Origin: Candidatus Leptovillus gracilis
Lineage (GTDB): Bacteria; Chloroflexota; Anaerolineae; Promineifilales; Promineifilaceae
NCBI GenBank assembly: GCA_016716065.1
Contig: JADJXA010000007.1
Span: 258,183 to 322,182, forward strand
DNA: 64,000 bases
Direction of reading: 5' to 3'
The number at the start of each line of letters is the position of its first letter. Position 1 is the stretch's first letter. This document shows, piece after piece, positions 11,901-19,746 of this stretch. The translations under genes and the position numbers were made by a program. The notes under the pieces were generated by a model. The model made no database searches, was not told the DNA's origin, and saw nothing but the letters and a program-made list of their open reading frames with translations.

Positions 11901-14900
11901 ACCAACGGGGCGCGTTTTGGCGGCGGTTTGTACCACGCCGATGGCGACCTGACGGTGAACAATTCGGTCTTTGCCGCCAATACTAACTCCAATCCATCGG
12001 ATGCTGGCGGCGAGGGTGGTGGGATGTATGTGGTGACGGGCACGGCCGTGCTGGAAAACAACACTTTCGTCAACAACCGGGCCAATCCTGGCGACAGCGG
12101 TTTCTTTGTCGGTGGTGGGGCCATCTATCTGGACGGTGGTCAGGCGACGGTGGTCAACCACATCTTCCAGGGCAACGCGGCCTCCGTTGGCGATGCCATC
12201 TACATCTCCAATACGGCGTCACTGGCGAATGATTACAATCTTTTCTTCGACCAGACAACCGAACCAATTGGCGGTAATGGGGCGTTGGGCGCGCATGACC
12301 GCACCGGCGACCCGGTGTTTGTGGATGGCTATTACCATATCGGCTTCGCCTCCGCCGCCAAAGACCAGGGCACATCTGATCCGGCGTTGGTTTCAACGGC
12401 CGTTCTCGATGGCCTGGACTTCGACCTGGAAGATCGCATCCAGGGGGCGCAAATAGACATCGGCGCCGACGAACGCACGCAGAAACCGGGCTTTGTCTTC
12501 CTGCCCACGCCGCTAGCGGCGACGATTGACGCTGGGGAAGTTTTCACTTATTTCCACACCATCACCAACACCGGCGACTTCACCGACACGTATACCCTGG
12601 CGCTGACCAATACCCTCATTCCGCCGACCGCGCTGGGTTGGTCGGCCAGCTTCTCACCGGCGACCATCACCGACCTGCCGGTTGGCGCGTCGGTTGGCGT
12701 CAGCCTGGTGATTACCGGCGGTGAGCCGGGGTCTACGGCAGTCAGCACCCTCACGGCCGTCTCTGATTCTGGCCTGGTGCGCAGCGTGCAAGACACCACC
12801 ACCGTCAGCCAGACGGCCGGGGTAGACATCGAAGCGTCGCTGACCGGCAGCGGCTTGCCCGGCGAGACGGTGATCTACACCCACACCCTGCAAAACACCG
12901 GCAACGGCCTGGATGAGTTTGCACTGACGTATACGGCCGTGCCTACCAACTGGCTCGTCAGCCTGACACCAGACCAGACCGGCTTCCTGACCCCCGGCGG
13001 CATCATGACCTTCTCCGTCAGCGTGCAAATCCCGGCCGGAACCATCAGCGGTACGCAGCATCAGGTGGTGGTAACAGCGGCGGCGACCAATCCAGACGCC
13101 AGCGACACCTTAACCAATACCACCACCGTCGGCCTGCAAGCTAACGCCCTGACACTGACGCCGGACAATGAACGCACGGTGTTAGATGGCGTGACTGTGC
13201 CCTACACCCATACGCTGGTCAACGACAGCAATACCACCGAAATTGTGGACCTGAGCGTCGGCAGTTCGCGGCCCGATTGGTCGGTCAGCGTCTTGCCCGG
13301 TTCGGTGACGCTGGCCCCATATGGGCAAACGATGGTGGACGTTCTGGTTACTGTGCCGGTGGGCGCGGGCGGTCTGGTGCAAACGGCCGTTGTCACCGCC
13401 ACCGGTCGCGCCACCGGGCTGCAAGACACGGCCGTCAATACCACCACCGTCACCGCCAATACCGGCATCTCGCTGGAGCCAGACCTGGCGCAAACGGCGG
13501 ATCGCGGCGCGTTGGTGACCTATGAACACCGCTTGACCAACCTGGGCAACCTGACAGACACCATCAGCCTGACGGCCGTCAGCCAGCAGGGTTGGCTAAA
13601 CAGCCTGACGGCGGGTCCGTTTACGCTGGGCGCAGGCGAAGGGGTGACGGTGACGGCCGTTATCAGCATCCCCACCGACGCCCTGCCGGGCACGATGGAC
13701 ACGTTGGTCATCACGGCCACTTCCGGCATTGACGCCAATGTGTTTGACACGGCCGTAGACACCACTCGCGTGGCGCAAAACCACAGCCTGGCCTTCTTCC
13801 CCGACCGCAGCAGCACGGTGGATCCAGGCACGACGGCCGTTTACACCCACACCCTGCACAACACCGGCGATGGCGTAGATACCTTCATCCTCTTGCCACA
13901 AAGCAGCCAGCCGTGGGCGCTAGACATCACGCCGTTCACAGTGACGCTGGCGGCCGATGAACAAACGACGGTAGCCGTGACCCTGACCGTGCCGGTCGGG
14001 GCTTCTGGCCTGAGCAATGTCACCATCATCACGGCCTCGTCTACCATCAGCAATGTGCATCAGGCGGCCGTGACTGAGACCACCAACGTCAACGGCGCTG
14101 TCATTGAGCTGGGCGTAGACATCGAGCCAGACCGGCAGGGCATGGGTGTTCCCGGCGAGACGGTGCAGTACCAACACACCGTCACCAATACTGGGACCGG
14201 TCCAGACGATTATTCGCTAACGGTGACGTCCAGCGAAAATTGGGTGGTCAGCGTGACGCCGAACCAACTGCGGCTGGGCGCCGGCGAAAGCGCCCCGGTG
14301 ATGGTCTCTGTGACCATCTCCACCACCGCCGCTGGTGGCGCGGTGGACACGACCCAGGTCTACGTCACCTCGGACACCGATCCGACGGTGTTTGACGTGG
14401 TGACCAACACCACGCGCACGCCGCAAACCCACAGCTTTACCTTTGTACCAGACCGCACGTCTACGGTGGACGCGGGGGCGACGGCCGTCTACACCCACAC
14501 GCTGACGAACAATGGCGATGGTGGGGAGCAGTTCGCCATCACCTGGAGCAGCAGCCAACCGGGTTGGCCGCTGACGGTTGCGCCGTCGGCCGTGTTCCTG
14601 GTTCCCGGCGCGCAGCGGACGGTGACGATGACTCTGCTCGTGCCGCCCGGCGCGTCTGGCCTGGTGGACGTGACCACCATCACGGCCACGTCTACCATCA
14701 GCCCGGCCTTCACGGCGGCGGTGGTGAACACGACAACTGTCACGGGCGAACAGGCCAACCTGGGTGTGACTATCGAAGCCGACAGCGCCGCCACGGGCGC
14801 GCCGGGGGCGACGGTGCAGTACATCCACACGGTGACCAATATCGGCGAGGTGGCCGATAGTTATGCGTTAACGGCCGTTTCTGCCAGTGGGTGGACGGCC

Positions 14901-15998
14901 GTCGCCAACCCGCCCCAGATCACCCTGGCCGCCGGCGACAGCGGCCAGGTGACGGTCTCCGTGACCATCGCTCCGGCGGCGGCTGCCGGGCAGGTGGACC
15001 TGACCACGGTGACGGCGCGCTCGACGACCAATTCGGACATTGCCGACAGCGTGGTGGATACGACAACGGTAGAAGGGGCGCCGCCGGTAACGGCCGTAAC
15101 CATCGTGCCCAACCATGTCGGCTATGGCGGGCCGGGCGCGAGTTTTGCTTACGTCCACACCGTCAGCAACAACGGCGACAGCGCCGACAGCTACAGCCTG
15201 TCGTTGGCGTCCAGCCAGAGTTGGGGCCAGGCAGTCTCCCCGGCCACGTTGGCTCTGGCCGCCGGCGCCAGCGGCCAGGTGACGGTGACGGTGAGCATTT
15301 CGGCCGGAGCGGTGCCTGGAGCCAGAGATGTAACCCTGGTGACGGTTCAGTCGCAATCTGACGTCAGCGCTTCGGCGACGGCGACGGATACCACCAGCTA
15401 CCCGGCCATTTACCTGCCGGTTATCTTCAAATCGCCGGCCGTCACACCGCCGCCGCCACCGACCTTCACGCCGACCCCGTCGCCCACGCCCCGGGTGTGC
15501 GGCGACCCCACCGGCGTTGACCTGGTGGTGACGGGCATTCAGGTTGTGCCGGGCACGCCGGGCAGCGGTCAGGCGGCGACGGTGTACGTGACCATTCGCA
15601 ACCAGGGCACAGTGGGCGTGGCCTATGGTAACAACTTCTTCCTGGACTTCTACGTCGACCGCCAGCCGGCGCCCAACCAACGAGGCGAGATTGAATGGGG
15701 CGTGCAGGGCATTCTGATGAGCGCCGGGCACAGCGAGACGTTCAGCGCGCCGTTCACCTTCAGCGGCGGGACGCATCAGTTGTGGGCGCAGGTGGATTCG
15801 GACGATACGGTGAATGAGTGTCCGTTCGAGACCAATAACCGGCTGGGGCCGGTTCCGTTAATGGTGACAGGGGCCAGCGGCGGCGAGCAGCCGCAGGTGG
15901 AACCGCCAGTAAGCGATGAACCCCGCTACACGCCAACGCCCGCGCCCATCATGACGCCACCGGCAACACCAACGCCCGCGGCGACGCCGGAGAGGTAA
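2922..15998 (+). CDS. Giant secreted surface protein: beta-helix modules, NEW3-like Ig repeats, CARDB domain (4358 aa)
   Basis: N-terminal signal/anchor helix at about residues 26-60. Residues about 60-470 and 690-2570 are right-handed parallel beta-helix (pectate-lyase/polymorphic-outer-membrane type) repeats full of GGGIYN, NNTAV and GADE motifs. Modules restart near residues 1063, 1441, 1779 and 2169 with a shared GC...YGSIQ.AVD block, evidence of internal duplication. A further beta-helix follows GTRYVAADG near 2840. From about 3183 to 4160 there are about nine tandem Ig-like repeats of roughly 105 residues, each with TVxYTHTVTNTG-like and VTVSVxIP strands (NEW3/DUF11 type). Then comes YLPVIFK (about 4164), a Pro/Thr linker, a CARDB domain (about 4198-4310) and a Pro/Thr tail. 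Expected role: adhesin or cell-surface fibre; no catalytic motif seen. The frame is uninterrupted for 13 kb. Confidence 0.85.
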   Translation: MTRSNYVQSRESAADFVQPKPRHTAKRLGYLGLVPLAALFVLTALLWFLGGGPSLAMAAPAAATYYAWPSGTNANACSSADPCSLTRAIELAIDGDEIRVASGSYSSAPGIPVMLVTESITITGGYLYNSGTGTWSSTPDPLNTTILDGGGNGRVVDISANINPIIENFHIQNGQAVNGAGIYIADGAGRAIIRHNFIHNNTASGGLGGGGIYDGGAATIAYNEIYDNQANPSGAGIYIHNNGAAITSTIRFNDIYNNTAASVNPAYGGGIFLFGNAKAEMVANNIYQNMADIGGGMAAFGAARFTMHSNMIYDNTAVGQGSGTAIGGAIYSLGNGTIWNNTIVGNTANDNGAGLFLELSSVAEIHNTIVAFNNGSNNDGVHNAAPAATTGSYNNIFDDATNVVFTNNVGGHPSFVNLGAFNLHLSGSSPLLNVGSPATPAWVNVDIDGQARPNPNHGAPPRHEVGADEYYPDFRQVSLNPPSTVEFVDRGTTAVYTHTVRNDGTLADTYDFTCSNDLWSVVCPGSVGLAPGQAASVATSVVIPADALAYAVGLTQITATSQISTAVFDRATVQSTVRPLPGLLFTPVFSRTELPGTTITLTHILTNTGDATDSFAVSIVDDPFGWAELIPQDPLTVTLGAGARQPVRVRITIPPYAQAGIVNLIAVEAHSTFDPAISATLVNTITAKATVGTRYVSPTGTNLNNNCTQPVANFAQDNPGPCQTISWAVGQASFNDEIHVAPGAYNEAEIFINDTIRLSGGWTAFNANGQGEEPDPTLTVISASGTRLLNIAAGSNIRPTIDTLTLQNGVSGGSGGAVLVGSLAQPTFNNVIFNNNQAAAQGGALYVNNNAAVTVRQSAFTNNTAQADGGAVYVAGGTFSLLETRFFTNTASGAAVGRGGGAVYVNSGVAAVQNNLFVNNTAVRDGGAVRFQGGQVFFVNNTLAENSAGSNGGGLYNNGASLSITNTILVSNTAQADGGALFVNAGQTSMDYSNVWQNGGASQSNIPIGVHSIAANPLFADDEYRLALGSPSIDVGDPATVLSIDFEGDFRPSDQGYDQGWDELAGCRAKRGSVIYGSIQDAVDANSPSTLIQVAGVCRGVHTLEVDGQVISQTVHLTQTVRIEGGWNGDFSQRNYEEPTIVDPEGRGRGFYFSGSAAPVIEALTIVNGNAAGLGGGPAAADAGGGLYNLDSSPVLSGVVVMSGTAELGGGFYNHLGAPVIQSRVLTGTQATSAKVALSEIMSSTAVAGGGLFNFGGSLVVDGARIHHNAAQDGGGIFNVTGTMTVANTIVDQNAASIWGGGLHDEGSATAYLHLTVISNTAVTAGGGFYSFLGAPVIRSSIFQGNQAPAGAAIFADGGAPDVDYNYYFGQIGPNVTGAVTGTHSIVSTTPPGLLDPASGNFHLSDEATAVDKGDPASPITRDFEGEIRPSNQGPDMGADELAGCSVSVNGVIYGSIQTAIDNAQAGDTIKVTGICRGVQTGGGTGSSVCGSAPGTLLVITKTVNLLGGWDEAFNAQVGYTVLDAQNAGRVIYVGQGVTPTINGFDIIRGSVSGANGNGAGICVDSAAPTISHNRFYSNTATNGGAIYAFDSGALIEAGNRLYHNTAATGAAIYLSSPDGITATVQNNFVYRNTAVNGGGLYNNSADNILRHNTIISNTASATGAAVYVAAGAPEIRGNIIMSHTTGTVGGVFGAPGAAPVMGNNNFFQNNADVGGSILTPGPGTLNVNPGFNLLVTDSFTLTIQSPVADVYLPDTPLATDYEGDIRPSHQLYDLGADEVGGCYAAIAGAESTVYGSVQTAVDAAEAGDTILINGLCQNVQGRVIDGALVTQTVAITKALTLDGSWVYKEPISATLDALNRGRVVYVGQTAVVTLTNITLINGDSTAAGDGDRGGALFNAGNTILVNTLITNSIGALGGGIFNGANLTLRQSRVLTNTAASGGGLYNDAAGGLALVQKSQFLGNLAFDGGAVYQQDGDLFLDGNKLHNNVVNDNGGAVFVTGGTGNNVDVRNNFIYFNLSGRGGGLYNAGTNGRFWHNTFVQNEATTLEGGGIYNAAGDGDIRSNILDRNLGTGVSVAAGSPRVEYNNAYNNFPDNYANVTPGVGSISQIPTYKDFLLADFHLDDGSAGEDQGDSRLSDPALNPLHLIDSDYDGDMRPTNGAPDIGADEINACLIKVGEQFFSVLQDAIDYAEATDQYQVLIGRGECRGVQTKNGTEQVGYVREDLHFIGSLPRETFNPASGDRKNPNILVVTTIINAIDEGRVIYVANNASPIFEQLAFVRGNAFNTDPASNNGGGIYNAGAGTVSFEVSDISQNTAVNGGGYYGGADGKADFTGMSIGLAFPSRGVRIEDGELYLNYVLYTGNVATSQGAGLYSSGTFDVRNANFRNNSAGESGGGVYNTATESRLVNATFYQNTAVNNGGGIFNSGAFFRLYHNTIRNNNAAGGSGGGVYNSGSGFLLSNSIVYSNTAASSPAGVRSSSGSLSYNNFHENQPGDFSAGLTNENAIIGDPGLVGIRNLSVHSRNIDAADPAFPTPVPPDDLIINYDYAVFFRPDGFEANIANLQPPHGLRSDVGVDEYLKDFGCQIEPPNDSASVAPGGVVTYTLEVINVGNESYIDLLNSGRSPYLSNGYTDTITITLNSSTQGWSELEGGSVQTVVLGWDDYALGAATSRILTVTVPASATVGLIEESVIRCESGSLPIDRASDTTILRTSTGPTSGVEVYPPPDGTAVPGQVLTFTQNVRNIGNETLSFSVTPNSGPRYANAALLDINTQEVVTNVVVTLAPTEVFTTLLRVTILDTAMAGDTARPGVVARSTVDPLNFGASSGTILILPGPGTRYVAADGAANNTNCTDPLSPCATIQHAIGQAVAGDSVLVSVGTYTDHTTRTIGLEPLVQNVFIDKSIAIVGGFNVADQYSMTTQFPITNAVILNGQNARRVIYVTEGVTATISNLFIQNGQAAPGSGVNGDTRDFGGGVYNAGANLTITGTWVLTNGARFGGGLYHADGDLTVNNSVFAANTNSNPSDAGGEGGGMYVVTGTAVLENNTFVNNRANPGDSGFFVGGGAIYLDGGQATVVNHIFQGNAASVGDAIYISNTASLANDYNLFFDQTTEPIGGNGALGAHDRTGDPVFVDGYYHIGFASAAKDQGTSDPALVSTAVLDGLDFDLEDRIQGAQIDIGADERTQKPGFVFLPTPLAATIDAGEVFTYFHTITNTGDFTDTYTLALTNTLIPPTALGWSASFSPATITDLPVGASVGVSLVITGGEPGSTAVSTLTAVSDSGLVRSVQDTTTVSQTAGVDIEASLTGSGLPGETVIYTHTLQNTGNGLDEFALTYTAVPTNWLVSLTPDQTGFLTPGGIMTFSVSVQIPAGTISGTQHQVVVTAAATNPDASDTLTNTTTVGLQANALTLTPDNERTVLDGVTVPYTHTLVNDSNTTEIVDLSVGSSRPDWSVSVLPGSVTLAPYGQTMVDVLVTVPVGAGGLVQTAVVTATGRATGLQDTAVNTTTVTANTGISLEPDLAQTADRGALVTYEHRLTNLGNLTDTISLTAVSQQGWLNSLTAGPFTLGAGEGVTVTAVISIPTDALPGTMDTLVITATSGIDANVFDTAVDTTRVAQNHSLAFFPDRSSTVDPGTTAVYTHTLHNTGDGVDTFILLPQSSQPWALDITPFTVTLAADEQTTVAVTLTVPVGASGLSNVTIITASSTISNVHQAAVTETTNVNGAVIELGVDIEPDRQGMGVPGETVQYQHTVTNTGTGPDDYSLTVTSSENWVVSVTPNQLRLGAGESAPVMVSVTISTTAAGGAVDTTQVYVTSDTDPTVFDVVTNTTRTPQTHSFTFVPDRTSTVDAGATAVYTHTLTNNGDGGEQFAITWSSSQPGWPLTVAPSAVFLVPGAQRTVTMTLLVPPGASGLVDVTTITATSTISPAFTAAVVNTTTVTGEQANLGVTIEADSAATGAPGATVQYIHTVTNIGEVADSYALTAVSASGWTAVANPPQITLAAGDSGQVTVSVTIAPAAAAGQVDLTTVTARSTTNSDIADSVVDTTTVEGAPPVTAVTIVPNHVGYGGPGASFAYVHTVSNNGDSADSYSLSLASSQSWGQAVSPATLALAAGASGQVTVTVSISAGAVPGARDVTLVTVQSQSDVSASATATDTTSYPAIYLPVIFKSPAVTPPPPPTFTPTPSPTPRVCGDPTGVDLVVTGIQVVPGTPGSGQAATVYVTIRNQGTVGVAYGNNFFLDFYVDRQPAPNQRGEIEWGVQGILMSAGHSETFSAPFTFSGGTHQLWAQVDSDDTVNECPFETNNRLGPVPLMVTGASGGEQPQVEPPVSDEPRYTPTPAPIMTPPATPTPAATPER

Positions 15999-16021
15999 AG
16001 TGTTTTGCTGAAAGCTTTGAT

Positions 16022-16053
16022 GGTTGGTTCGTTTGCTGTCAAACGAACCAACC
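16022..16053. terminator. Perfect 14-bp hairpin between convergent genes
   Basis: Arms GGTTGGTTCGTTTG and CAAACGAACCAACC flank a 4-base loop. It lies just downstream of the giant surface gene and immediately before a second, stronger hairpin. It lacks a U-run of its own. Confidence 0.5.
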
Positions 16054-16059
16054 CAATTA

Positions 16060-16099
16060 AAAAAGAGGCCGGTGGATGTTCATCCACCGGCCTCTTTTT
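16060..16099. terminator. Bidirectional intrinsic terminator
   Basis: A 19-bp perfect stem (left arm 16060-16078, loop TT, right arm 16081-16099) whose GC-rich core is flanked by A5 on one side and T5 on the other. It therefore reads as an intrinsic terminator on both strands, for the giant surface gene (+) and the metalloprotease gene (-). Confidence 0.88.
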
Positions 16100-16116
16100 G
16101 TTGGTCTCTGGAGCCG

Positions 16117-18834
16117 CTAGGGCTTGTAGATGGCGGGCAGATAAAGATAGAAGCGCGGCGTGTCGCTGACGATGACGGTGGTTGTGTCGCTGGCGGTGAG
16201 CAGAACGGCCGTTTCCACCACATTGCTCGTCCCCGGGCCGAACGGGTCCTCCGGGGCGGCGGCGCTGGCGACGTTTTGAATGGCCGTCTGCGCGCTGACG
16301 GTGGCAGTTGTTACCGTCGTGGTTGTGACCACCACGTTGGCGCAGATGTAACTCTGGCTGCTGTTGGGGAGCAGGGTCAGGGGCAGACCCAGCGCCGGGA
16401 CGCAGCTTACCATCGGCGCATCGTCCACGATGACGTTGCTGAGGGTGAGGGACGGATGCGGATTGGAGAGGGTGAGGGTGTAGGTAACGGCCGTTCCCGG
16501 CGTTACGGCCGTCTGATCTACCGCTTTGTCCACCACCACAGCCAGGGCCGGGTCAACGGTTGTGGCGCAGGTATAGACCGCCTGACTGGAGGCATCTATC
16601 GTCGTTGTCGCGGCCAGATTGCCCGGCACGCCATTACAGACCGGGTTGACCAGACCGGCGGCAAACGTGTCGGTGATGGTGGCTGTGGCGGCGGCCGCGC
16701 CGCTGTTGGTCACCGTGATGGTATATGTCAGAGGCGCGCCTGGCGCAAGGTCCGCTGCCGGCTGCGCCGCCTTGCCTATGCTCAACGCGGCAGTCGCCGC
16801 GCCTTGTTCGATGGTGAAATTGGTGTTGGAGATGTCGAAGAAGATGTTGGTGGCGCAGGCCACGCGCACACGCGCGGTCGTCGTCAGGTTTTGGGGGACG
16901 AGGATGGCCTGGGAGCCATCGTTGGCGACGCCGGCAGCCAGGGAAACCGGATAGGTATAGCCGCCATCGGTAGACAGGGCGATGTCTACGGCGCTGCAAC
17001 TGACCGGGGCCAGGTTGGTATTGGCGACGTTCCAGGTGACGGTCTGGATGGAGTTGCTGGGCCAGGTAACGGCCGTATTGGGCAATGTTACCTGGAATGG
17101 CCCGGCGGCCGTCGTGGAATTGAAGGCAATGGTGTCGTAGGCCACACCACCGGCGCTGGGGGAAACGTGGTTGTCGCGCACTGTCAGGCGGAAGGTTAAC
17201 GGCCGTGTCGTGGCGGGCAATATTTCGCCGATGGTTTGCGTGTTGTTGACGATGTCCGCTATTTTGGGGAAGGTGCGGGCTGGGGTGGTAACGGCCGTAA
17301 ATGAACGAAACAGCGGCGCATTGCCAACCGGGTTGTTCGGATGCCCGGCCGGTCCCAGGTCGAACTGTTCCCAAGTGTAGGTTAGCGGATCGTTATCGGG
17401 ATCGGTTGCCGAACCGACCAGGGTGAACGGCGTATTGATGGGGATAAAAAAGCCACCGGCGCCCGCTTCCACAACCGGCGCCGAGTTGCCCGTGTTGGTG
17501 ATGGCGGCGCAGCTGTTGCCCCCGCCCAATGTGGTGTGGGCGATGATTTCATCAAAGCTGATGGTGTGGAAGTAATCATCGCTGTTCGGTTGCAGGTTTT
17601 GCGGCGCGCAAATCCCGGCGTAAGCCATAATCGTGGACCCACTGCCCGGTTCATAGGCCGTGGGGCCATTCCGATTGCCGCCAGAACAGGCGCCGGTGCT
17701 GCCATTGAAGGTATGGTTGCCGCCGAATTGATGCCCCATTTCGTGGGCCACGTAGTCTACGTAAAAGGGATCGCCTATTGGCGATGGCAGGCCGGTGACG
17801 CCGCGCGCTTTGAAGTTGGCATTGCAGATGATGGCCAGATAGGCCACGCCGCCGCCGCCGGTGCTGAAGACGTGCCCCACATCGTAATTGGCCGAGCCAA
17901 TCACGGCGTCTATGTTGGCCTGATTCTCAGCTAACATGGCAAAGCCATCGTTGTTGGTATAGGGATCTGTCAGGCCGTTGGTGTAGACAACCAGGTTATT
18001 ATTGGCAACCACAACCATACGCACGGCGACTTCGCGCTCATAAATGGCGTTGACGCGGTTCATGGCGGTGACGATGGCCGCCATGCCCAGAGGAACCGTG
18101 CCGCCGTGAAACTGGGTATATTCGCCGGTGGCGGCAACGACGGTGCGATAGGTGCGCAGTTGGGGACCGCTGGCCGCCAGACCGAGGGCGCGTAATGCGG
18201 CCACGTCGGCTTCAATCTGGGCCGGATCGCCCAAAGGCCCCAATTCGGTCCCTTCTTCCAAGCTGCTGATGAAGTCGCGTTTGAAGTAGCTGATGTAGTG
18301 GGTTGTATCGCCGCGGCTGTAGGGGTCTATGTAGAACGTGCCGGACACAGACATGACGAGGGCGTGAAAGCCGGTGGGCGTCCAGTCTAAACGGCCGTAA
18401 GCGGTCACGTCGTCTAGCCCGCGCACGGCATACGTGGTGATTTCCGGGAATTTGGCCGCCAATTCCGGGGCCATAATGGGGGCTTTTACGACCAGGAAAC
18501 GCTGGAAGGTTCCATCTGGCAGGGGGAGGGTGATTTCCTGCGGATTGGTCTGAGCTGCCGGGGTGTTTTCCAGGGGAGCCTGGGCCAAAATGGCCGGCAG
18601 CGCGAGCGTGTTGGCGGCGAGGGTACGATACTGCTGCGGGATGATGGTGCGCTGTTGTCCGGCGTCTAGCGACGTTTCAGCCACATCGCGCCAGAGGGGC
18701 GCGCCATCACCGATGGGCTGGCCGGCTGTTGCGTTTTGGGTGAAAAAGGCGATGGTGAGCAGGAGTAAACAGAGTAGGCTGGCAAATAAGGCAATTCGGA
18801 GAGGGTTTCTGACGTTGTTGAGGTTGTTGGGCAT
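16117..18834 (-). CDS. Secreted reprolysin-like (M12B-type) zinc metalloprotease with DUF11-type repeats
   Basis: A 905-residue protein with an N-terminal signal peptide (hydrophobic stretch about residues 13-32). The protease domain carries the metzincin zinc site HEMGHQFGGNH, with H364, E365, H368 and H374, and a downstream Met-turn STIMAYAG, so the active site appears complete. A PKD/cadherin-like segment follows (SATDPDNDPLTYTWEQ), then beta-sandwich modules including two DUF11-type repeats (about 670-860) with ALTYTITVTNSG-like strands. The last residues are FYLYLPAIYKP, the same type of tail motif as inside the giant surface protein. It probably matures or degrades extracellular protein, perhaps the neighbouring surface proteins (inference from context). 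It converges on the giant gene across a bidirectional terminator. Confidence 0.85.
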   Translation of the reverse strand: MPNNLNNVRNPLRIALFASLLCLLLLTIAFFTQNATAGQPIGDGAPLWRDVAETSLDAGQQRTIIPQQYRTLAANTLALPAILAQAPLENTPAAQTNPQEITLPLPDGTFQRFLVVKAPIMAPELAAKFPEITTYAVRGLDDVTAYGRLDWTPTGFHALVMSVSGTFYIDPYSRGDTTHYISYFKRDFISSLEEGTELGPLGDPAQIEADVAALRALGLAASGPQLRTYRTVVAATGEYTQFHGGTVPLGMAAIVTAMNRVNAIYEREVAVRMVVVANNNLVVYTNGLTDPYTNNDGFAMLAENQANIDAVIGSANYDVGHVFSTGGGGVAYLAIICNANFKARGVTGLPSPIGDPFYVDYVAHEMGHQFGGNHTFNGSTGACSGGNRNGPTAYEPGSGSTIMAYAGICAPQNLQPNSDDYFHTISFDEIIAHTTLGGGNSCAAITNTGNSAPVVEAGAGGFFIPINTPFTLVGSATDPDNDPLTYTWEQFDLGPAGHPNNPVGNAPLFRSFTAVTTPARTFPKIADIVNNTQTIGEILPATTRPLTFRLTVRDNHVSPSAGGVAYDTIAFNSTTAAGPFQVTLPNTAVTWPSNSIQTVTWNVANTNLAPVSCSAVDIALSTDGGYTYPVSLAAGVANDGSQAILVPQNLTTTARVRVACATNIFFDISNTNFTIEQGAATAALSIGKAAQPAADLAPGAPLTYTITVTNSGAAAATATITDTFAAGLVNPVCNGVPGNLAATTTIDASSQAVYTCATTVDPALAVVVDKAVDQTAVTPGTAVTYTLTLSNPHPSLTLSNVIVDDAPMVSCVPALGLPLTLLPNSSQSYICANVVVTTTTVTTATVSAQTAIQNVASAAAPEDPFGPGTSNVVETAVLLTASDTTTVIVSDTPRFYLYLPAIYKP

Positions 18835-18967
18835 TTGGTACTTCCTTTTTTGGGTTAATGGCGTGAGGAGAAACGGCCGTTTCCCCTCCGCACGGAACTA
18901 TAACACAAAACGGCCGCGAACGGCCGTTTGTCAACGTATACAGATTACCTGGAGGCGCGGTTTGCGG

Positions 18968-19612
18968 TCAGGCGCGGTGTTGTCGCCAGTGGATGGCAAG
19001 ACCTAGCAAAATCAGCCCCAGCCCAAGGGCGGCCAGCCAGAAAGAGGCCATGTTGCCCGCTGCGCCGGAATCGGGCAGAAGGGTGGTGGCGGCGGTTGAA
19101 GGCAGGATGAGGGGGAGGGGAACGGCGACGGCCGTGCCCTTTTGCAGGCAGAAATTGACGTCGGCGGCCAGCGGGGTGTTGGCGTAGATGGGGGCGTACA
19201 GCGGGTTCTGCGAGGTGACCACCCAGCCAGCGGGCGGCTGCGCGGTGACGCGCCAATAGCTTTCGCCGGCGCCGGCCAATTCATAGGCGCCATTGTCGGC
19301 GGTTGTCTGGGTGAGGACCACCTTTTCATCGCTGTTGACAAATTGGATGGTGATATTGGCGACGGCCGTTTCGCCGGCCACGCCGGTCCCCACGCATTTG
19401 CCATCGCCATTCATGTCGGTATAGACAAAGCCGCGGATGGAGCCGTGAAAGGCGGGGTTGGTGTTGACGGCCGGCGGGATGTTGGTGGGGGTGGGGCGGG
19501 GGGTATTGGTGGGGGTGGGCTGCTCTTGAGCCTGGGCCACCGGGAAGGTCATGCTGGCTAACAATAGCAAAGCCAGACCAAGTATCAAGCTGATTTTTGA
19601 TTGACGAGACAT
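18968..19612 (-). CDS. Secreted SdrD-B-like protein with LPxTG-like C-terminal anchor
   Basis: 214 residues. An N-terminal signal peptide (MSRQSKISLILGLALLLLAS) is followed by a Pro/Thr-rich linker and one beta-sandwich module starting GSIRGFVYTDMNGDG, typical of SdrD-B/prealbumin-like domains of surface proteins, with a calcium-loop-like DMNGDGK. The C-terminus has the three parts of a sortase signal: LLPDSG, a hydrophobic helix of about 20 residues, and a basic tail HWRQHRA. LPDSG departs from the canonical LPxTG at one position. No sortase gene is in the window. It is read in the same direction as the metalloprotease downstream and is divergent from rarA. Confidence 0.72.
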   Translation of the reverse strand: MSRQSKISLILGLALLLLASMTFPVAQAQEQPTPTNTPRPTPTNIPPAVNTNPAFHGSIRGFVYTDMNGDGKCVGTGVAGETAVANITIQFVNSDEKVVLTQTTADNGAYELAGAGESYWRVTAQPPAGWVVTSQNPLYAPIYANTPLAADVNFCLQKGTAVAVPLPLILPSTAATTLLPDSGAAGNMASFWLAALGLGLILLGLAIHWRQHRA

Positions 19613-19746
19613 GCTGCACCTCCTGGGTTGTTCAATTGACCCTGATATTATACTCGTTTTTACCGGTTTGGATATGGGTTAAAAGTACGTTATGTGAAAT
19701 GGTTATGTGAAACGGGAAGAGGGTGAACGGCCGTTTGCCAGCGTGG

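Noticed and set aside
16024..17199. Plus-strand frame of 391 codons opposite the metalloprotease
   Set aside because: No start signal, no family pattern, and it begins inside the terminator hairpin. The minus strand encodes the real protein with signal peptide and repeats.
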